A stretch of DNA of 64,000 nucleotides from Phorcus lineatus (Eukaryota > Mollusca > Gastropoda > Trochida > Trochidae): the NCBI GenBank assembly GCA_921293015.1, contig OV121096.1, forward strand, positions 9,551,000-9,614,999. Direction: 5' to 3'. Both the position numbers and the translations under genes were made by a program. The notes beneath the pieces were generated by a model. It was given only the letters and a program-made list of their open reading frames with translations, was not told the origin of the DNA and did no database searches. This document shows, one piece after another, positions 1 through 11,709 of this stretch; the first letter of the stretch is position 1; each line of letters begins with the position of its first letter.

Positions 1-900
1 TCGGTTACGGAGGTTCGAGTTAAAAGAGTTCCACATAATGATCACTATACAGAGAGGCTGTCGGGACCATTAAAGTTATTTTGGCAAGATTATAGATGTA
101 CTGGAATAATGTTCATCATTTCAATGGTTGCCCCTTCCCAACGACTGCATTTATTAAACGGATTAAAACTTTAGCTTTCCTTATTTGAAATAAGGAACAT
201 TAGGAAAAATGATTTCGCATATTTGAAAATTTAGACTCAAAGTCATGAAATTTTTATGAACAAGCAACAATACGTGATGATGGTCACGTAAGCTGCGCTA
301 TTATCTAAGATTTTAAATTATTCTAATTTTTCATTAGATTGTTTGTCAAAAATAGTTTTCTAAAAGTTTTGAAGATGCTTCTTTGTCCATTATTGCTAAT
401 TATTATTGTTTACTCTTGCAAAAAGGAAGGCCATCTAAAACATAATCCGTTTTAATGAAGTAATCATTTACACCGATTAGCATTATGAGCGATAATGATC
501 GTTAATAAAAATCACCTCTCCGATAATATTTCCACGTGTTCATATTAGTTTTTATCTACACCTGCTTGCAAATGATTTTTGTGGAAGTTTCCCAAAGGAC
601 AAATAATACAATGTGATAAAAATTCACTTAAAAAAAGGTTGAATGTTTTTCCAAACGCATTGATCAGTTCTCTTTGATGTGTTTCAATATTTGTAATCTG
701 CTGTTTGCAACAGTCATAAGGTTGACATCTTCAAATTTAAAATAACATAATCCTTTCACTGTTGGTATTCCAGTTAAGTGAGTATGTATAAATCTCCACA
801 ATATATATAAAAAACATTCGTAGTAATCGTTTTAATTGAAATTCTTCAACATAATCTTACAATATGCATATACTCGTTATCACTGACAAGCGTGATCAAA
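1..900. other. AT-rich non-coding stretch
   Basis: I see no gene, RNA or obvious repeat here. It lies downstream of the 3' end of the leucine-rich-repeat gene that follows on the minus strand. Confidence 0.5.
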
Positions 901-916
901 AGAATGATAAGTACAT

Positions 917-922
917 TTTATT
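917..922 (-). terminator. Poly(A) signal AATAAA for the LRR gene
   Basis: TTTATT on the plus strand reads AATAAA on the minus strand, 18 bases past the TGA stop (943-941). No other AATAAA is nearer, so the 3' UTR would be very short. Confidence 0.5.
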
Positions 923-940
923 TACGTATATATGTTTTTC

Positions 941-2356
941 TCAGATGAAGAAGTTGATAGCCACAAAACCTTGTTCATCCTCCATATTTTTGAGGACGGT
1001 CTCCACGTGGTTTGTCTGTTCCTCCGACATCTGTAGACCGGATGAGAGAATTCCACTGACGATGTCAGACGAGACCAGTTTGTGTTCTTTCTTCTTGTCG
1101 AGAGCCGTGAAGATATTGGCGATGTTGATATTCTCCTTGTCACAGCAGCGTTCTAGATGTTGAAACAGGTTGTCCACCTTGACGTCTTGCATTGGCACTC
1201 CGAATAGAAATGCGTTCACCTTCTTCTGGCGTGGTTTAATCACGTAGTCTCCCAGGACGTAGCCGTGGAGAATGGTGACATTCTTGGTGACAAGAATTTC
1301 CTTCTTGCTTGCAATGAATGGCTTGTCAACTTCCACCCCAGATAGGTCAAGAAGTGTTACAGCACAGTTCTCAGACATAATGCTGTTCAGAACGGCCCGT
1401 GTCCCTTCAACACCGAGAGAGTTATGGTCAAGTTTCAATGTCTTAAGCGTTCCGTTTCCTACCAAACCTTTAGCAATGAAGAGCGCTCCTGCAGTCGAGA
1501 TTCTGTTGTGACTGAGCCGTAAGTCTTGAAGTTGTTGGTTAACTTTCAAGACTTCTGCAATCTTAGCTGCCCCAACATTCCCGACTCCATTGAAAGACAA
1601 GTCCAAGACTCTGATCCGTGCGTTGGTTTTGAGTCCATCAGAAAGGTGTTTGATTCCTCCTGGGCGGAAGTTGTTCCAGCTAAGGTCAAGCTCCTCTATT
1701 GTGTCGTTCTCATGGATAGCAGGTGACAAGATGGCCGCACCTTTCTCGCTGAACTTGTTATGGCTGATGTTCAGGATACAGACACTGTTGTTTTCGGTCA
1801 AAGCATCGCGAAAGAAACGTGCCTCGGCATCTGTGAATTCGTTACCGGAGATGTTGAGAACCTGAAGGGTTGTGTTGGTCATTAACATGTCACAGACCGC
1901 TCTGGCTCCCCGTCGGCCGAGTTTATTCCATGAAATATTCACTTCGGTTATGTAACAGTTTTCTTTTAGCATTTTAGATATGTACCCGCCGCCCTCTCCC
2001 TCAATCCAGTTGCCCTCAAGATTCAAACTCAGTACCGATGTATTGTTCATCAAAGTAAGAGACATAACCTTGACCCCGAGAGCGCTAAGGCCGTGATGCG
2101 GCATATTGAGTTCTGCGTCCAGCATGTGGCGCACGAAGTAGCTGGCGGGAACTATCCCATGCTGCTTGCAAATGTTTATATAAAAACTACGGCCTGTAAT
2201 GTCAAAGGTTGTCTTCTCTTCCTCAAATTCAAGATCCGTGTCATAATCTTCATCGTTTGACTGTGGTGATGGGGATCTTTTACATGGGGGGTCGTGCCAG
2301 TCGGTCGATTCCGAGATGGTGTCCATAAAAGAGCGGGGTTGGAGTTTACCGTTCAT
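941..2356 (-). CDS. Leucine-rich-repeat protein, LRRC74-like (ribonuclease-inhibitor-type LRRs)
   Basis: A complete 471-residue intronless ORF. Residues 1-50 are low-complexity and very acidic around 34-48 (DEDYDTDLEFEEE). Residues about 80-346 form roughly eight 28-residue LRRs of the ribonuclease-inhibitor type, with repeated cores such as LNLEGNWIEGEG, LDLSWNNFRPGG and LRLSHNRISTAG. The tail, about 347-471, contains a helix-loop-helix segment near residue 400 (IANIFTALDKKKEHKLVSSD) resembling an EF-hand without a canonical calcium loop. This layout matches LRRC74A/B and related NLR-derived LRR proteins. These are probably cytoplasmic protein-binding scaffolds; their biochemical role is poorly defined. 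I see no NACHT or death-fold domain, so it is not a full NLR. The start is the first ATG after upstream stops; a second in-frame ATG at residue 11 is possible. Lack of introns is notable and may mean retroposition. Confidence 0.85.
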   Translation of the reverse strand: MNGKLQPRSFMDTISESTDWHDPPCKRSPSPQSNDEDYDTDLEFEEEKTTFDITGRSFYINICKQHGIVPASYFVRHMLDAELNMPHHGLSALGVKVMSLTLMNNTSVLSLNLEGNWIEGEGGGYISKMLKENCYITEVNISWNKLGRRGARAVCDMLMTNTTLQVLNISGNEFTDAEARFFRDALTENNSVCILNISHNKFSEKGAAILSPAIHENDTIEELDLSWNNFRPGGIKHLSDGLKTNARIRVLDLSFNGVGNVGAAKIAEVLKVNQQLQDLRLSHNRISTAGALFIAKGLVGNGTLKTLKLDHNSLGVEGTRAVLNSIMSENCAVTLLDLSGVEVDKPFIASKKEILVTKNVTILHGYVLGDYVIKPRQKKVNAFLFGVPMQDVKVDNLFQHLERCCDKENINIANIFTALDKKKEHKLVSSDIVSGILSSGLQMSEEQTNHVETVLKNMEDEQGFVAINFFI

Positions 2357-2401
2357 TTCGTTGTTTCTTCAAGTAACGAATCCATGATTGTTAAGAAACA
2401 A

Positions 2402-2429
2402 TGACGTCACAGAAGCAACTCTGACGTCA
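2402..2429 (-). promoter_or_regulatory. Paired CRE palindromes upstream of the LRR gene
   Basis: TGACGTCA occurs twice (2402-2409 and 2422-2429), 20 bp apart centre to centre and 45-73 bp from the ATG. This is the canonical CREB/CREM/ATF site. The position suggests cAMP-responsive or germline (CREM-type) control, which is inference. The same octamer also occurs in dispersed repeats at 3634, 3921, 10108 and 10131. Confidence 0.45.
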
Positions 2430-2439
2430 CAATGCACAT

Positions 2440-3490
2440 CACGTTAAAAGAGAACACTATAGATTTAGCTTCTTCGAAACTGGGTTCACGCGTTGTTGTC
2501 TATAACAATACATATTGTTTTACTTTAAAACATTTAATCCAACAATTGATATGCTTTTTAAAAAAAGGGTGTAAACCCACTTGGTCACTTGGCTCAGTTG
2601 TTTAACCGCATGTTACTTGCTATCTGAATAAAAGGAATTTCGATTTCATCATGACTCTGAAATCGACAAAATATAACCTTTTCAGGCTTTAACCACACCC
2701 ACTAATCCTCCTCTTTGATTAGAACATTTAAAACTCTCTACTAGTTTTAAAAAAAAAATGATATAGGGGATTGACTGACAATGATTTTAAGTTAATGACA
2801 ATCCAACGGATTTACCGTTTACCTTCCTTTATTCCTGTGTTTCATTGACTTATAAGCGCTCTAACATGTTATTTTCTTATCACATGTAGGGATTATATAA
2901 ATAATTTACTGCGATCGATCATTGCGAGATTCGAACCAACACCCATAATGCACCAATCGGCAGCGCAATATCTTCACAATTTCACAATTGCTGGGGCGGC
3001 TTTCACCAAAAGAAATCAAAATAATTTGTAGATAGTGTGAGACTGCAAATGGTGTTAAGCCATATCCTACGATTTTATATTTTTTCACAATGTAATGGTG
3101 ACTTTTCCCCATGACACCCTATAACTTTTATGGACAAAATAAATAAATGAAGGAAAACCGATTTCCTTGAATACAGCCTCGGACCGCGAAAACCAGTCTA
3201 AGCTTTGATCATAAAAATCATTCCGCAGAAAATGGTGTACACTGTGGTGTAATAATACCATTTAATGGAAAATTATTATATTCCAGCACATGAGCTTTTC
3301 TCAAAATAACAGTTAACTTTTGGAATGAGACAACTTATGTTGTGTTTCTTTCATCCAGGTGGAGTCCTTGGTGCTTGGTGCACAACGACCGTTTTTTATG
3401 GTTGCGTCACCCGTTGCGTTTTTAACAAAACACTAGGCGCGAACAGCTACGAAATAGCCAGTACGTTTCGAATCTTCAGATGTCAATAAA
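2440..3490. other. Non-coding stretch with a possible degenerate tRNA-like/SINE segment
   Basis: No gene seen. On the minus strand around 2925-3010 there is a B-box-like GGTTCGAAT preceded by weak tRNA-like sequence. A convincing A box and cloverleaf are missing, so at most this is a decayed SINE. Confidence 0.25.
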
Positions 3491-3507
3491 AGTTGCACTC
3501 ATCCTTC

Positions 3508-4030
3508 TGACAGAGGGGTGGGGTAGGAAATCATACTTCCCAATATAATAATTTCTTTATTACCGATTCTATTCAATCCAAAACGCAAGGAAATTGTCTG
3601 AAACGGTCTGTAACTTGTGACGGCCCGCAACAGTGACGTCAAACAATGGTTTCGTAACGTCACAACGACGAGAGACAGTAACTCGCGCTGAAACAATCGA
3701 TACTACGCAAAAGTGATATGTGCACGTGTGCTCATATTGAAAATATGTCACCAATTATGAATTTTTGTTATTACCCGAGCGAAAGCGAGGGTTATAAACA
3801 AATTCGCACGAGTTTCGTAACTTCCGAGGATAACAATTTCTTTATTACCGATTCTATTCCATTTCAAACGCCGAAATATTGAGAAAACGGCCTCCCTCCC
3901 TACAGTGAACATTTGTTTTATGACGTCACAGACGACGAAATACGGTTGCTAGGCAAAAGTGGTATGTGCACATGTGCTCATATTGAAAATATTTTAGCTG
4001 ATAAAGAACAACATGGGTGATAAAAGTTTT
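3508..4030. repeat. Two tandem copies of a CRE-bearing dispersed repeat
   Basis: Copies at about 3508-3760 and 3768-4030 share the segment reading 'tttattaccgattctat', a TGACGTCA octamer (3634, 3921) and the 3' segment 'tgtgctcatattgaaaat'. They match the longer copy at 9893-10257. Confidence 0.7.
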
Positions 4031-4659
4031 AAATATTCTCACTGAAGGATTACTGTATTTCCGTTTTGAACTGAAACTGAAATCCGGGTAGGAATGTTAG
4101 TAATGAGCTTATGTATAGTTTATCTACTTGACGTTGATTTACTTATGTACTTAGTTTAAATTCATTGAAGTAAATAATTGTATACTTTCATGAATAAGTT
4201 CACCACATGATAAAGTTCACTTATTAATGTTGTTAATTAGCGGCAAATATTCAACTTGTTTCCCTTGACAAAAAAACAACAAATATTTTACATAAATAAA
4301 TTGTTTATTTTGGTGACAACTCGTGATAAGTTTTGTCAACGGATGTAGCAATTTTCAACAAAATGTTTACTTGATATGGTCCTAAAGAGAAAATTTCTCA
4401 GAATAGACGTAATGGCACACATGACAAAGAACCTTACTTAATTACTAATTAATGTTCAATAAAATATCTTAAATTAGCAATATAACTTTTAGTTTGATAT
4501 CTTTTTAATGTCTTTTACAGGTAAATGTAAATACACATGACACACTCAAAATGTTTTATGGACGCTTTGAAAAAAAACAATGAAATTGTTTTGACATTGT
4601 TTTGATGTTAAACAAGTGCAAAATCTAAATACATGTATTTTTGTGAAATTTCAAAGTTT

Positions 4660-4770
4660 GTAAGTGACAAAAATTCAAATTTTGATTATAGATACAGAAC
4701 GAGAATGCAAAACTTCGAATGTTGATCATAGATACATAACTAGAATGCTTGATATCTTGAGATATCATAA
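4660..4770. repeat. Short tandem duplication (about 45 bp)
   Basis: The stretch beginning ttgattatagatacagaac is followed at once by a similar copy beginning ttgatcatagatacataac. The surrounding 4040-4940 is AT-rich and shows no gene. Confidence 0.45.
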
Positions 4771-4949
4771 AAACGAACCATTTCTTTCTTTAAGTAGTCA
4801 ATCTTTGGATCAAAGTATGCATTCGATTGATGTAGAGAAACAGATGTGTCCAAAGGTCTGATAGGATAGGAGGGGGTTATTCAATCTTTGGACTGAAGTT
4901 ATTTATGCTACACCTATAGAATATACTGCTTGACTAATAACATGACATG

Positions 4950-5445
4950 CATTAACAGGTTTATTCCAGAATAATTATTTTGTTTGTATATTCTAATTTT
5001 AACTGCACTGAATTCAACCATGATTCTATATCTTTCTATAGTCTAAAGATCACATTCCCATAATACATGATTTTTGTTTCTATATTTTTTTGGCAAAACT
5101 GACATATTGGTGAAGGTACATACCCAATTTTAAACAGAAGTTGTCGGTTTGGTAGGAAATGGTGAATAATTCTGTATTGCAACCATTTCAATACGCTGCT
5201 TTGGGAACATTTATTTGTAATGATGTTATAAATTTTACTATCATTTTCATCCAAATCACATTTTTTCCATTTGGAAAGCTTGGCAGGCGAATGTGTTTTG
5301 AATCCAATAGGGGTAGTGTATACATTTTTGCTTGCAATAGTATTTTCAATTTTCGATGTATTGTATGGATAAAAAGGATCTTGCAGTTTCATTTTGAATA
5401 GTTTTACATTTAATGTTCGAGCGTATGTCACTATGGCCCATTTTA
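4950..5445 (-). mobile_element. Decayed 3' fragment of a LINE (RT C-terminal / zf-RVT region)
   Basis: The 131-residue minus-strand ORF (5431-5036) ends in WLQYRIIHHFLPNRQLLFKI followed by a CQFC pair. That is the C-terminal region of LINE ORF2 proteins, just past the reverse transcriptase (zf-RVT). After the cysteine pair the frame breaks and the usual 'H-LWEC' segment continues in another frame towards 4950. It is a truncated dead copy. It shows the same protein region as the LINE in intron 8 of the CNB gene but in the opposite orientation and with diverged sequence. Confidence 0.75.
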
Positions 5446-5513
5446 CTGATTCATGTTAAAAAACATTTTTTGATACAAAATGTTTTGAAAAATTCAGCGT
5501 ACGTTAGTAATCT

Positions 5514-5627
5514 GGGCCTAGATTTTCGAAGCTCTCTTAGTTCTAAGATAGTCGTAATTTAAGCCAATGCTATTGAATGGTACTTACGACTATCTTAGTG
5601 CTATGCGAGCTTCGAAAATCTAGGCCC
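5514..5627. mobile_element. Short foldback MITE (114 bp, about 44-bp arms)
   Basis: The segment begins gggcctagattttcgaagct and ends with its reverse complement. Arms of about 44 bp differ at a few positions and enclose about 26 bp. It can form one hairpin and has no coding capacity. Confidence 0.85.
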
Positions 5628-5639
5628 TGGCCTCTCAGT

Positions 5640-7200
5640 GTACTAGGTCATTCACAAAAGTACACCTTTTCTATACCAGTGTACATAAAAGGAAGAACAT
5701 CATTTTTATCATCGTTGTTATTCAAATTTGCCTGACATTGTATATCTTCTTTACAAGTTCCTTTTTTATCAACTGATAAATAATCAACCCATTCCGACAA
5801 TACGTCTTTGGATTGGTTAAGTTTTTAATCATAAATTTTTTTATGAATAAACTATCAGCTAATAAGAACGGAGCTGCTTATTTCTCATCTTGTGACGAGG
5901 TAAACCCTATACGTTCTCTCAAATATTAACTTCCCCCGTCCCTTGAAACCCAAAAATATCTACTGTATCTCTATTCAACTGACAATTTTTTGACGTCACA
6001 AAGTTGATACCGTATTAAGACTATGATGTCATAATGAGATCATTGCTCAGGAATCATGCAGTTTTAAGTTGATTCTATTTGTGGCAAGTATTGTAAAATA
6101 ATTTTGATAACTAATACAATGTCACTCTCGTGTCTTCTTCTATAAACAAAAACTGTCAACATTCTTTGATTAAAGTGAAAATATTCCCTGCAGGCGTAGG
6201 GTATATGGAACTTTAATTAACTCGCGTTGATATATTTCACATCAGAAGACACTTGGTTGAGCTTCTTTATACCTTATATAAATTCATGGACAACATCTTA
6301 GTCCAAACAAACTACATGACTGATACATTTGTCTATATTTCGTTGAGGGCTCTTGAATCAACAGACAAGACAAACACCTATCTCCTTACGAGCAAGATCA
6401 GAAGCAAAGCGCTTTCCTTTGTTGACGATTGTAGTGATTGGTACCTGTTGCCAAGGCCTCGTCTGCACGCAGTGAAGAACGCTTTCTCTTGGCGTATTCG
6501 CTATATAGCGGGTGCGAGTCACAGCGTAACCCTATACCATGGGGTCAACCGTGGCTCATTTTTCACGCTGCAGTCTTCGTTCTGGTGGTCACGCTTCGGT
6601 GAAAATCTTCACAAAAATAAAAGCAAATAGTTTCTTCATTTCATAGAACGGTAAACCTTGATATTAGCTTTTGTAAGTGATCAATACCCGAACGATTTGA
6701 TTGTGATAGGTTTCGGTCATAAATATCTCGATTGTAAAGAAGTTAAGTCGATTTGGCGGTGCTACTATAGAATAAATTGTACTTAAGGTTATGTAGGTAT
6801 GAATATGGATGTAACAGGTGCCCGTTGCATCTACACTTACCTACAGTATATATTTATACCTGTGCATAGTGACGTAACAAGGCAAGGGATATTTCATCTA
6901 AACTAGAGTTTGTCTTCAGGTATGTTCAGTTTTTTCTGATTTCTTGCTTTAAATGGTTAGGTATATCAATTATTGTTTCAATTATTGGATTGAAATTTAA
7001 GTTTTTGTCATATATTAAGCTTCAAATTTCGCTCTCACGTCGCTTATTTTAACTATGTCGTTGCGAGTAGATATAATTCTGAAGCGATTTTCTCTTATAC
7101 ACATTTAAATACAAAGGTATAAACAGATGTTTTAAATAAATCTGTGATAATTTCGAGAGTCAAAAACACTATGAAAGTTTGCTATCCTTGTTTTAAAGTA
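5640..7200. other. Non-coding stretch
   Basis: No supportable gene. An ORF of 125 codons across 6253-6630 lies in a locally GC-richer patch but starts without ATG and matches no family I know. Confidence 0.4.
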
Positions 7201-7208
7201 GTATTTTA

Positions 7209-7410
7209 TTCTATCAGAAATGGTTTTGTAACATTAAATTCTATAAAGATTGGACGATGTTTCATGGTTTTGAAGCATTAATTTCTATCAAAAATGGTTT
7301 TGTAGCATTAAATTCTATAAAAATTGGACCATGTACCATGGTTTTGTAGCATTTAATTCTATCAGAAATGGTTTTGTAGCATTTAATTCTATAAAAATTG
7401 GACGATGTTT
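7209..7410. repeat. Minisatellite, about 73 bp x 3
   Basis: The phrase ttctatca...atggttttgtagcatt recurs at 7209, 7282 and 7356, separated by 'ttctataaaaattggacgat'. Confidence 0.75.
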
Positions 7411-7419
7411 TCCAGTAAC

Positions 7420-9020
7420 GATTACAACTCTGTATATGATTTGTTTAATCTCCAATCTATGAAAACATTTTTGCAACTATGACCATGAATCACTGCAATG
7501 TGTTTCTGTCACAATGTCCATCGTTTAATTATGTGTGTGGGAGGAATTTCATTGTTTTCTTCATGTATTTGTTAAAAGAAATCCCCGAAATCTCTTTACC
7601 TTAGATTCTAATGGCTATCGTGCTACTGTGGGCAAGACCTTAAATTTTTAATAGAGATTTCTGTAAAATATGTTATAATAAACGTTACAAACATCTGGTA
7701 GAGGTAATGAAAACGTTCCAGCCATTTGCGATGAGGTTGCCAGTAGGCTCACTATCACAACCAGGTAAACTAAAATATCGAAGTGGTATCGTGAAAAGCT
7801 AAATTAGGTATTTGACTGCTCTGTCAATGTTATCATCATGAAAAATTGATAATAACTTAATGACTGTCTTTACCCGTTGAGTTACGAGTACAACGATATT
7901 GACAAAAAAGGCATTATCTGTTCACGTGTAGGTGTCGATTCTCGCAAGTATGGATTACTTTCTGATTTTTTATTTTTGTTTTAGGACAAAAAGATATTAA
8001 CCGTGATGTTATTAGATGTAAATTGTTATAGACGAAGGTGCCAATTCTCTTAAGTATAAACTTTTTTACTTAAAACAAAGGGTTCTCTTGGTATGATTGT
8101 TTTATTCCAAATGATTTAGGAATCTGCTTACATTTAATTAGATATTTTGAACAAGCTTTAAAGTTCTCTCTCTCGAAGAAGAAGAATAATTTAATTCAAT
8201 GTTATATGTTTCTCAAACGTACTTTTCTTTTTCAATTTCATTTTTATCGCTAAAGTATTATTTCGTATTTTCACGTTTTCTGTAATTTGTATTTGTTTGC
8301 TTATCGTTTATGTTGTACAAGTTTAACAAATCTACATCTGATTTTTTTTTCTGACAAATAATCGATGGTTATGATCACTATTGGGTTCTATAATAAAAGT
8401 ACAAACTGTCACCGTAAACGTTTCAAAATTCAAATTTAAAGTTTTCTGCTGGTTCATTTCAAAGCCTATGATTATGTATTTCTCTATATCTGTATCTCTA
8501 TAATTTCCCTTTTAAGTTTAGATACTAAACGTTTCCGTTAAATGAAAAGTTTGAATTGCACCTATTCATTTCTTCAATGAAGGGACGTTTACAGACCACA
8601 CGCTACATGTATGTAAATGTGTGCTGCTTGTCAAAGCACATAACTCTGCACTAAACCAGTGTGTACCCAGCATGTTAGATCTGTCAACTGAACGCTGAAG
8701 TTAATCTTCTCAACACTTATAACTATCACTCTAGCGTTTATAGATATTAATAACAAATACGAGGGATCGTTGGGAGTAATACATGGTAATCTCGGGAAAT
8801 GAGAAAAGCCGTTATCTATGTAAACATGTATGATGTTGTTAATTATGCGTGTTATAGCCGTGAGATCAAATATAAGCGCGAATACCGCGGTATCTGAGAC
8901 ATCGCCTTGTCGAACACCCTGTGCCATCGGACACCTAGCACGATATAGCAGGCCTCATATTTCAAGGAGCTTCCAATACATGTAATTAGAAACCTTTTTA
9001 AGAATTTTCAGTTTCTTTTT
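7420..9020. other. Non-coding stretch with a weak reverse-transcriptase-like remnant
   Basis: No gene. A minus-strand 98-codon ORF (8927-8631) begins with GVRQGD, recalling the RT motif 'GxRQGDPLSP', but the rest does not match, so I assign nothing. Confidence 0.3.
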
Positions 9021-9023
9021 AAC

Positions 9024-9350
9024 AGGCCTTTTTATACCCCCACTACAAAGTAAACTGGGGTATATATAGCGATCATTCCGTCCGTCCGTCCGTCCGTCCT
9101 ATCGATTTTCTTAGAAACCGTTAGGTTTTTAATCAACCAACCTTTGGACTCTTGTTAACTCTTGTTAACTATGACATTCTCTGAAGTTTAAGCCCATTTA
9201 CAATTTTCTAGGATTAAGATTTTTTTTACGTTTTCATGGAAACGGCACTTTTCTTTAACTTACGTCATTGGCATGCAATGGGGACAAGTTTTCTCAGAAA
9301 CTAATACATCTAGGTGAACGAAATTTTGGTTAGATCGAAAGCCGATTCTT
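9024..9350. mobile_element. Dispersed element end with a small palindrome and a (CCGT)n run
   Basis: A short palindrome (tacccccact / ctggggta, 9036-9062) is followed by tatatagcgatcattccg and five to six CCGT units (9077-9099). This looks like the terminus of a dispersed mobile element. No coding sequence is attached. Confidence 0.45.
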
Positions 9351-9892
9351 AAGAGTTGTAACATACATACAAAAATATAAACATTTTAAAATGAGTTATT
9401 ATTGTTATTATAGTAAATATTACGGTTAAAGAATAAAGTACCTATTACCATACAAAAAAGTATCGTAATTAAAAGGCGGTTGATTATCGAGCTGCCTATA
9501 GTTTGCCTACACATCGCTGTGAGTGAAACAACTTCGTAATTAGAATTTCCAATCAATCTTACTTCCACCTTTCCTTGATTCCTCAGATTTTAAAATACGA
9601 AGCATGTGTCTGTGTTCGCGTGTCTTGTTTAATGATACACAAGTTTAACTTTTGTTCAACCCTAATATTCTCGACACAATAATTGGTTTTTTTTACGATA
9701 CTGAAATATTATCAGGACACCCATTCAAGGGAACATTGGTTACAGTATCTGTACCTTTGACACATTATCTATCACTTGTATTTCTTCATTGTGAATTGTA
9801 TTCCTATCAGAATTTGTAAAAAATGTTTTTTCGTATCAATAACCAAAAATCAATAAGCCATTTCGCCCTCCATTTATAGAGATTATTACCCG

Positions 9893-10257
9893 AGGAAGTG
9901 TGTCATATGGCTTTTACGAAACTAGTGTGAATATTTGTATTACCCGAGCGAGAGCGAGGGTTATACACAAATTCGCACACGAGTTTCGTAAACGTCATAT
10001 GAGACACTTCCGAGGGTAATAATTTCTTTATTACCGATTCTATTTCATTTCAAACGCATGGAAATATTCAGAAAACGGACTCCATCCCGTGCGACGGCCC
10101 GCTACACTGACGTCATGAATAATGGTTTTATGACGTCACAGACGACTAAATACGGTCATTCGCGATGAAACAATCGTTGCTAGGCAAAAGTGATATGTGC
10201 ACATGTGCTCATATTGAAATTATGTCACCGCTTATGATTAACCATATGGGTAATAAG
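9893..10257. mobile_element. Hairpin-containing repeat with TTATTACCC ends and two CREs
   Basis: The element opens with ttattacccgaggaagtg and closes with gggtaataa, so the ends are inverted. Its first about 130 bp fold back: the arm 9893-9950 is complementary to 9960-10022 around the phrase cgagcgagagcgaggg. Two TGACGTCA octamers sit at 10108 and 10131. Partial copies lie at 3508-4030. Confidence 0.75.
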
Positions 10258-10259
10258 AT

Positions 10260-11125
10260 TAAATCTGACCAAAATTAAATTCGGCATACGCCTTTGTATC
10301 CATATTACAATAGTTTTACACTTATAAGTCCTTCATCCCGTAAAATATCGGCTTAAATTTGATCGTGCATACCAAAACATGAGGGAGGTTGTCACAGAAG
10401 AACCGGAGGCCTGAAATATCGGCCTAGCCCAGCTGGGTATTGACATTCACTCAATCATCTCTCCCTTATACTCAACCCGTTAAATCGTACTTAACTATGT
10501 ACTTTCTTATTATTATTTGCCCACCATGTTAGTTCAATATATATAACCACTGGCTCTTTAATGATGCGTTACAAGGACCATTGATAAACGTAGGTGATGA
10601 CGAGTATGAAGTGTTATGAAGTGTTATGAAACACGTGCTTGTAATTTTGTGCAAGTGCTACATTTCATCAAGCCCTGTCCATGGAAATTACACCTATAGG
10701 ACGTGTGATCAAAGGCTGTGATCGGCGCGATCAATCGTATGCTGAGGAAAATAGCTGATTGAAATAATGGATGCCGATATTCCGCACCTGTATGAGTTAT
10801 GTAAGTAAAGTGTTATGGTTTGTGAGGATCTACGTCATAAGCAGATGGGTAATAATATGTCGACTCTCCATTCTAGTCAAATTAATTTGGATTTACTTTA
10901 GAAAAAGTTTTACCATTAAAATGCTACATTAATGCGATTAGAAATAATATGATAATTGGCTTAAGACCTTTCGGTTATTTTCATTCGTTGTTATAATATT
11001 GATTTCCATTATGTTTTTTGATACTTTATGTCTTAATTTATCCTTATTCGTTTGTAAGGTGTTCTATTATGTTATTGCTACTCTATATATGACGTATTCT
11101 TAATTCGTTGGTATGTTGTCGGTCT
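10260..11125. other. AT-rich non-coding stretch
   Basis: Nothing supportable apart from a short direct repeat (tgaagtgttatgaagtgttatgaa is split as two units near 10608-10630). Confidence 0.4.
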
Positions 11126-11131
11126 ATCATC

Positions 11132-11486
11132 AGGTATATATGTCTTTCTAAGGCTATTCCTAGTAGTAGGGTAGGGTCTATAGGTATATATGTCTTTCTA
11201 AGGCTATTCCTAGTAGTAGGGTAGGGTCCACAGGTATATATGTCTTTCTAAGGCTATTCCTAGTAGTAGGGTAGGGTCTATAGGTATATATGTCTTTCTA
11301 AGGCTATTCCTAGTAGTAGGGTAGGGTCCACAGGTATATATGTCTTTCTAAGGCTATTCCTAGTAGTAGGGTAGGGTCCACAGGTATATATGTCTTTCTA
11401 AGGCTATTCCTAGTAGTAGGGTAGGGTCCACAGGTATATATATGTCTTTCTAAGGCTATTTCTAGTAGTAGGGTAGGGTCCATAGG
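11132..11486. repeat. 50-bp minisatellite, 7 copies
   Basis: aggtatatatgtctttctaa recurs at 11132, 11182, 11232, 11282, 11332, 11382 and 11432. Units are nearly identical, with two variants of the last bases (tata or caca), indicating very recent expansion. Confidence 0.95.
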
Positions 11487-11496
11487 TGTGCTGTGC

Positions 11497-11690
11497 TGTG
11501 ATCCTTATATCAAAAATTATCTTCATTTTTCGCATATTGTTGATATATCATGTTCTGTGATCCTTATATCTAAAAGTATCTTCATTTGTTGGTAAATCGT
11601 TGACTTATCATCTAATGTGATACCTATCTCTAAAAGTATCTTCATTTTTGGCATATCGTTGATTTAACATCTAATGTGATACGTTTTATC
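11497..11690. repeat. 59-60 bp tandem repeat, about 3 copies
   Basis: tgtgatcc/tgtgatac followed by 'ctaaaagtatcttcattt' recurs at 11497, 11556, 11616 and 11675. It is more diverged than the adjoining 50-bp array. Confidence 0.75.
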
Positions 11691-11709
11691 TCAGGTTATC
11701 GTCCTTTAC

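Noticed and set aside
2905-3010. Possible tRNA gene on the minus strand (B-box-like GGTTCGAAT)
   Set aside because: No clear A box, acceptor stem or anticodon arm; at best a decayed SINE.
6253-6630. 125-codon ORF in a GC-richer patch
   Set aside because: No ATG at the start, no recognised domain, no splice context.
8631-8927. Minus-strand ORF starting near GVRQGD
   Set aside because: Only six residues resemble an RT motif and no other RT feature follows.
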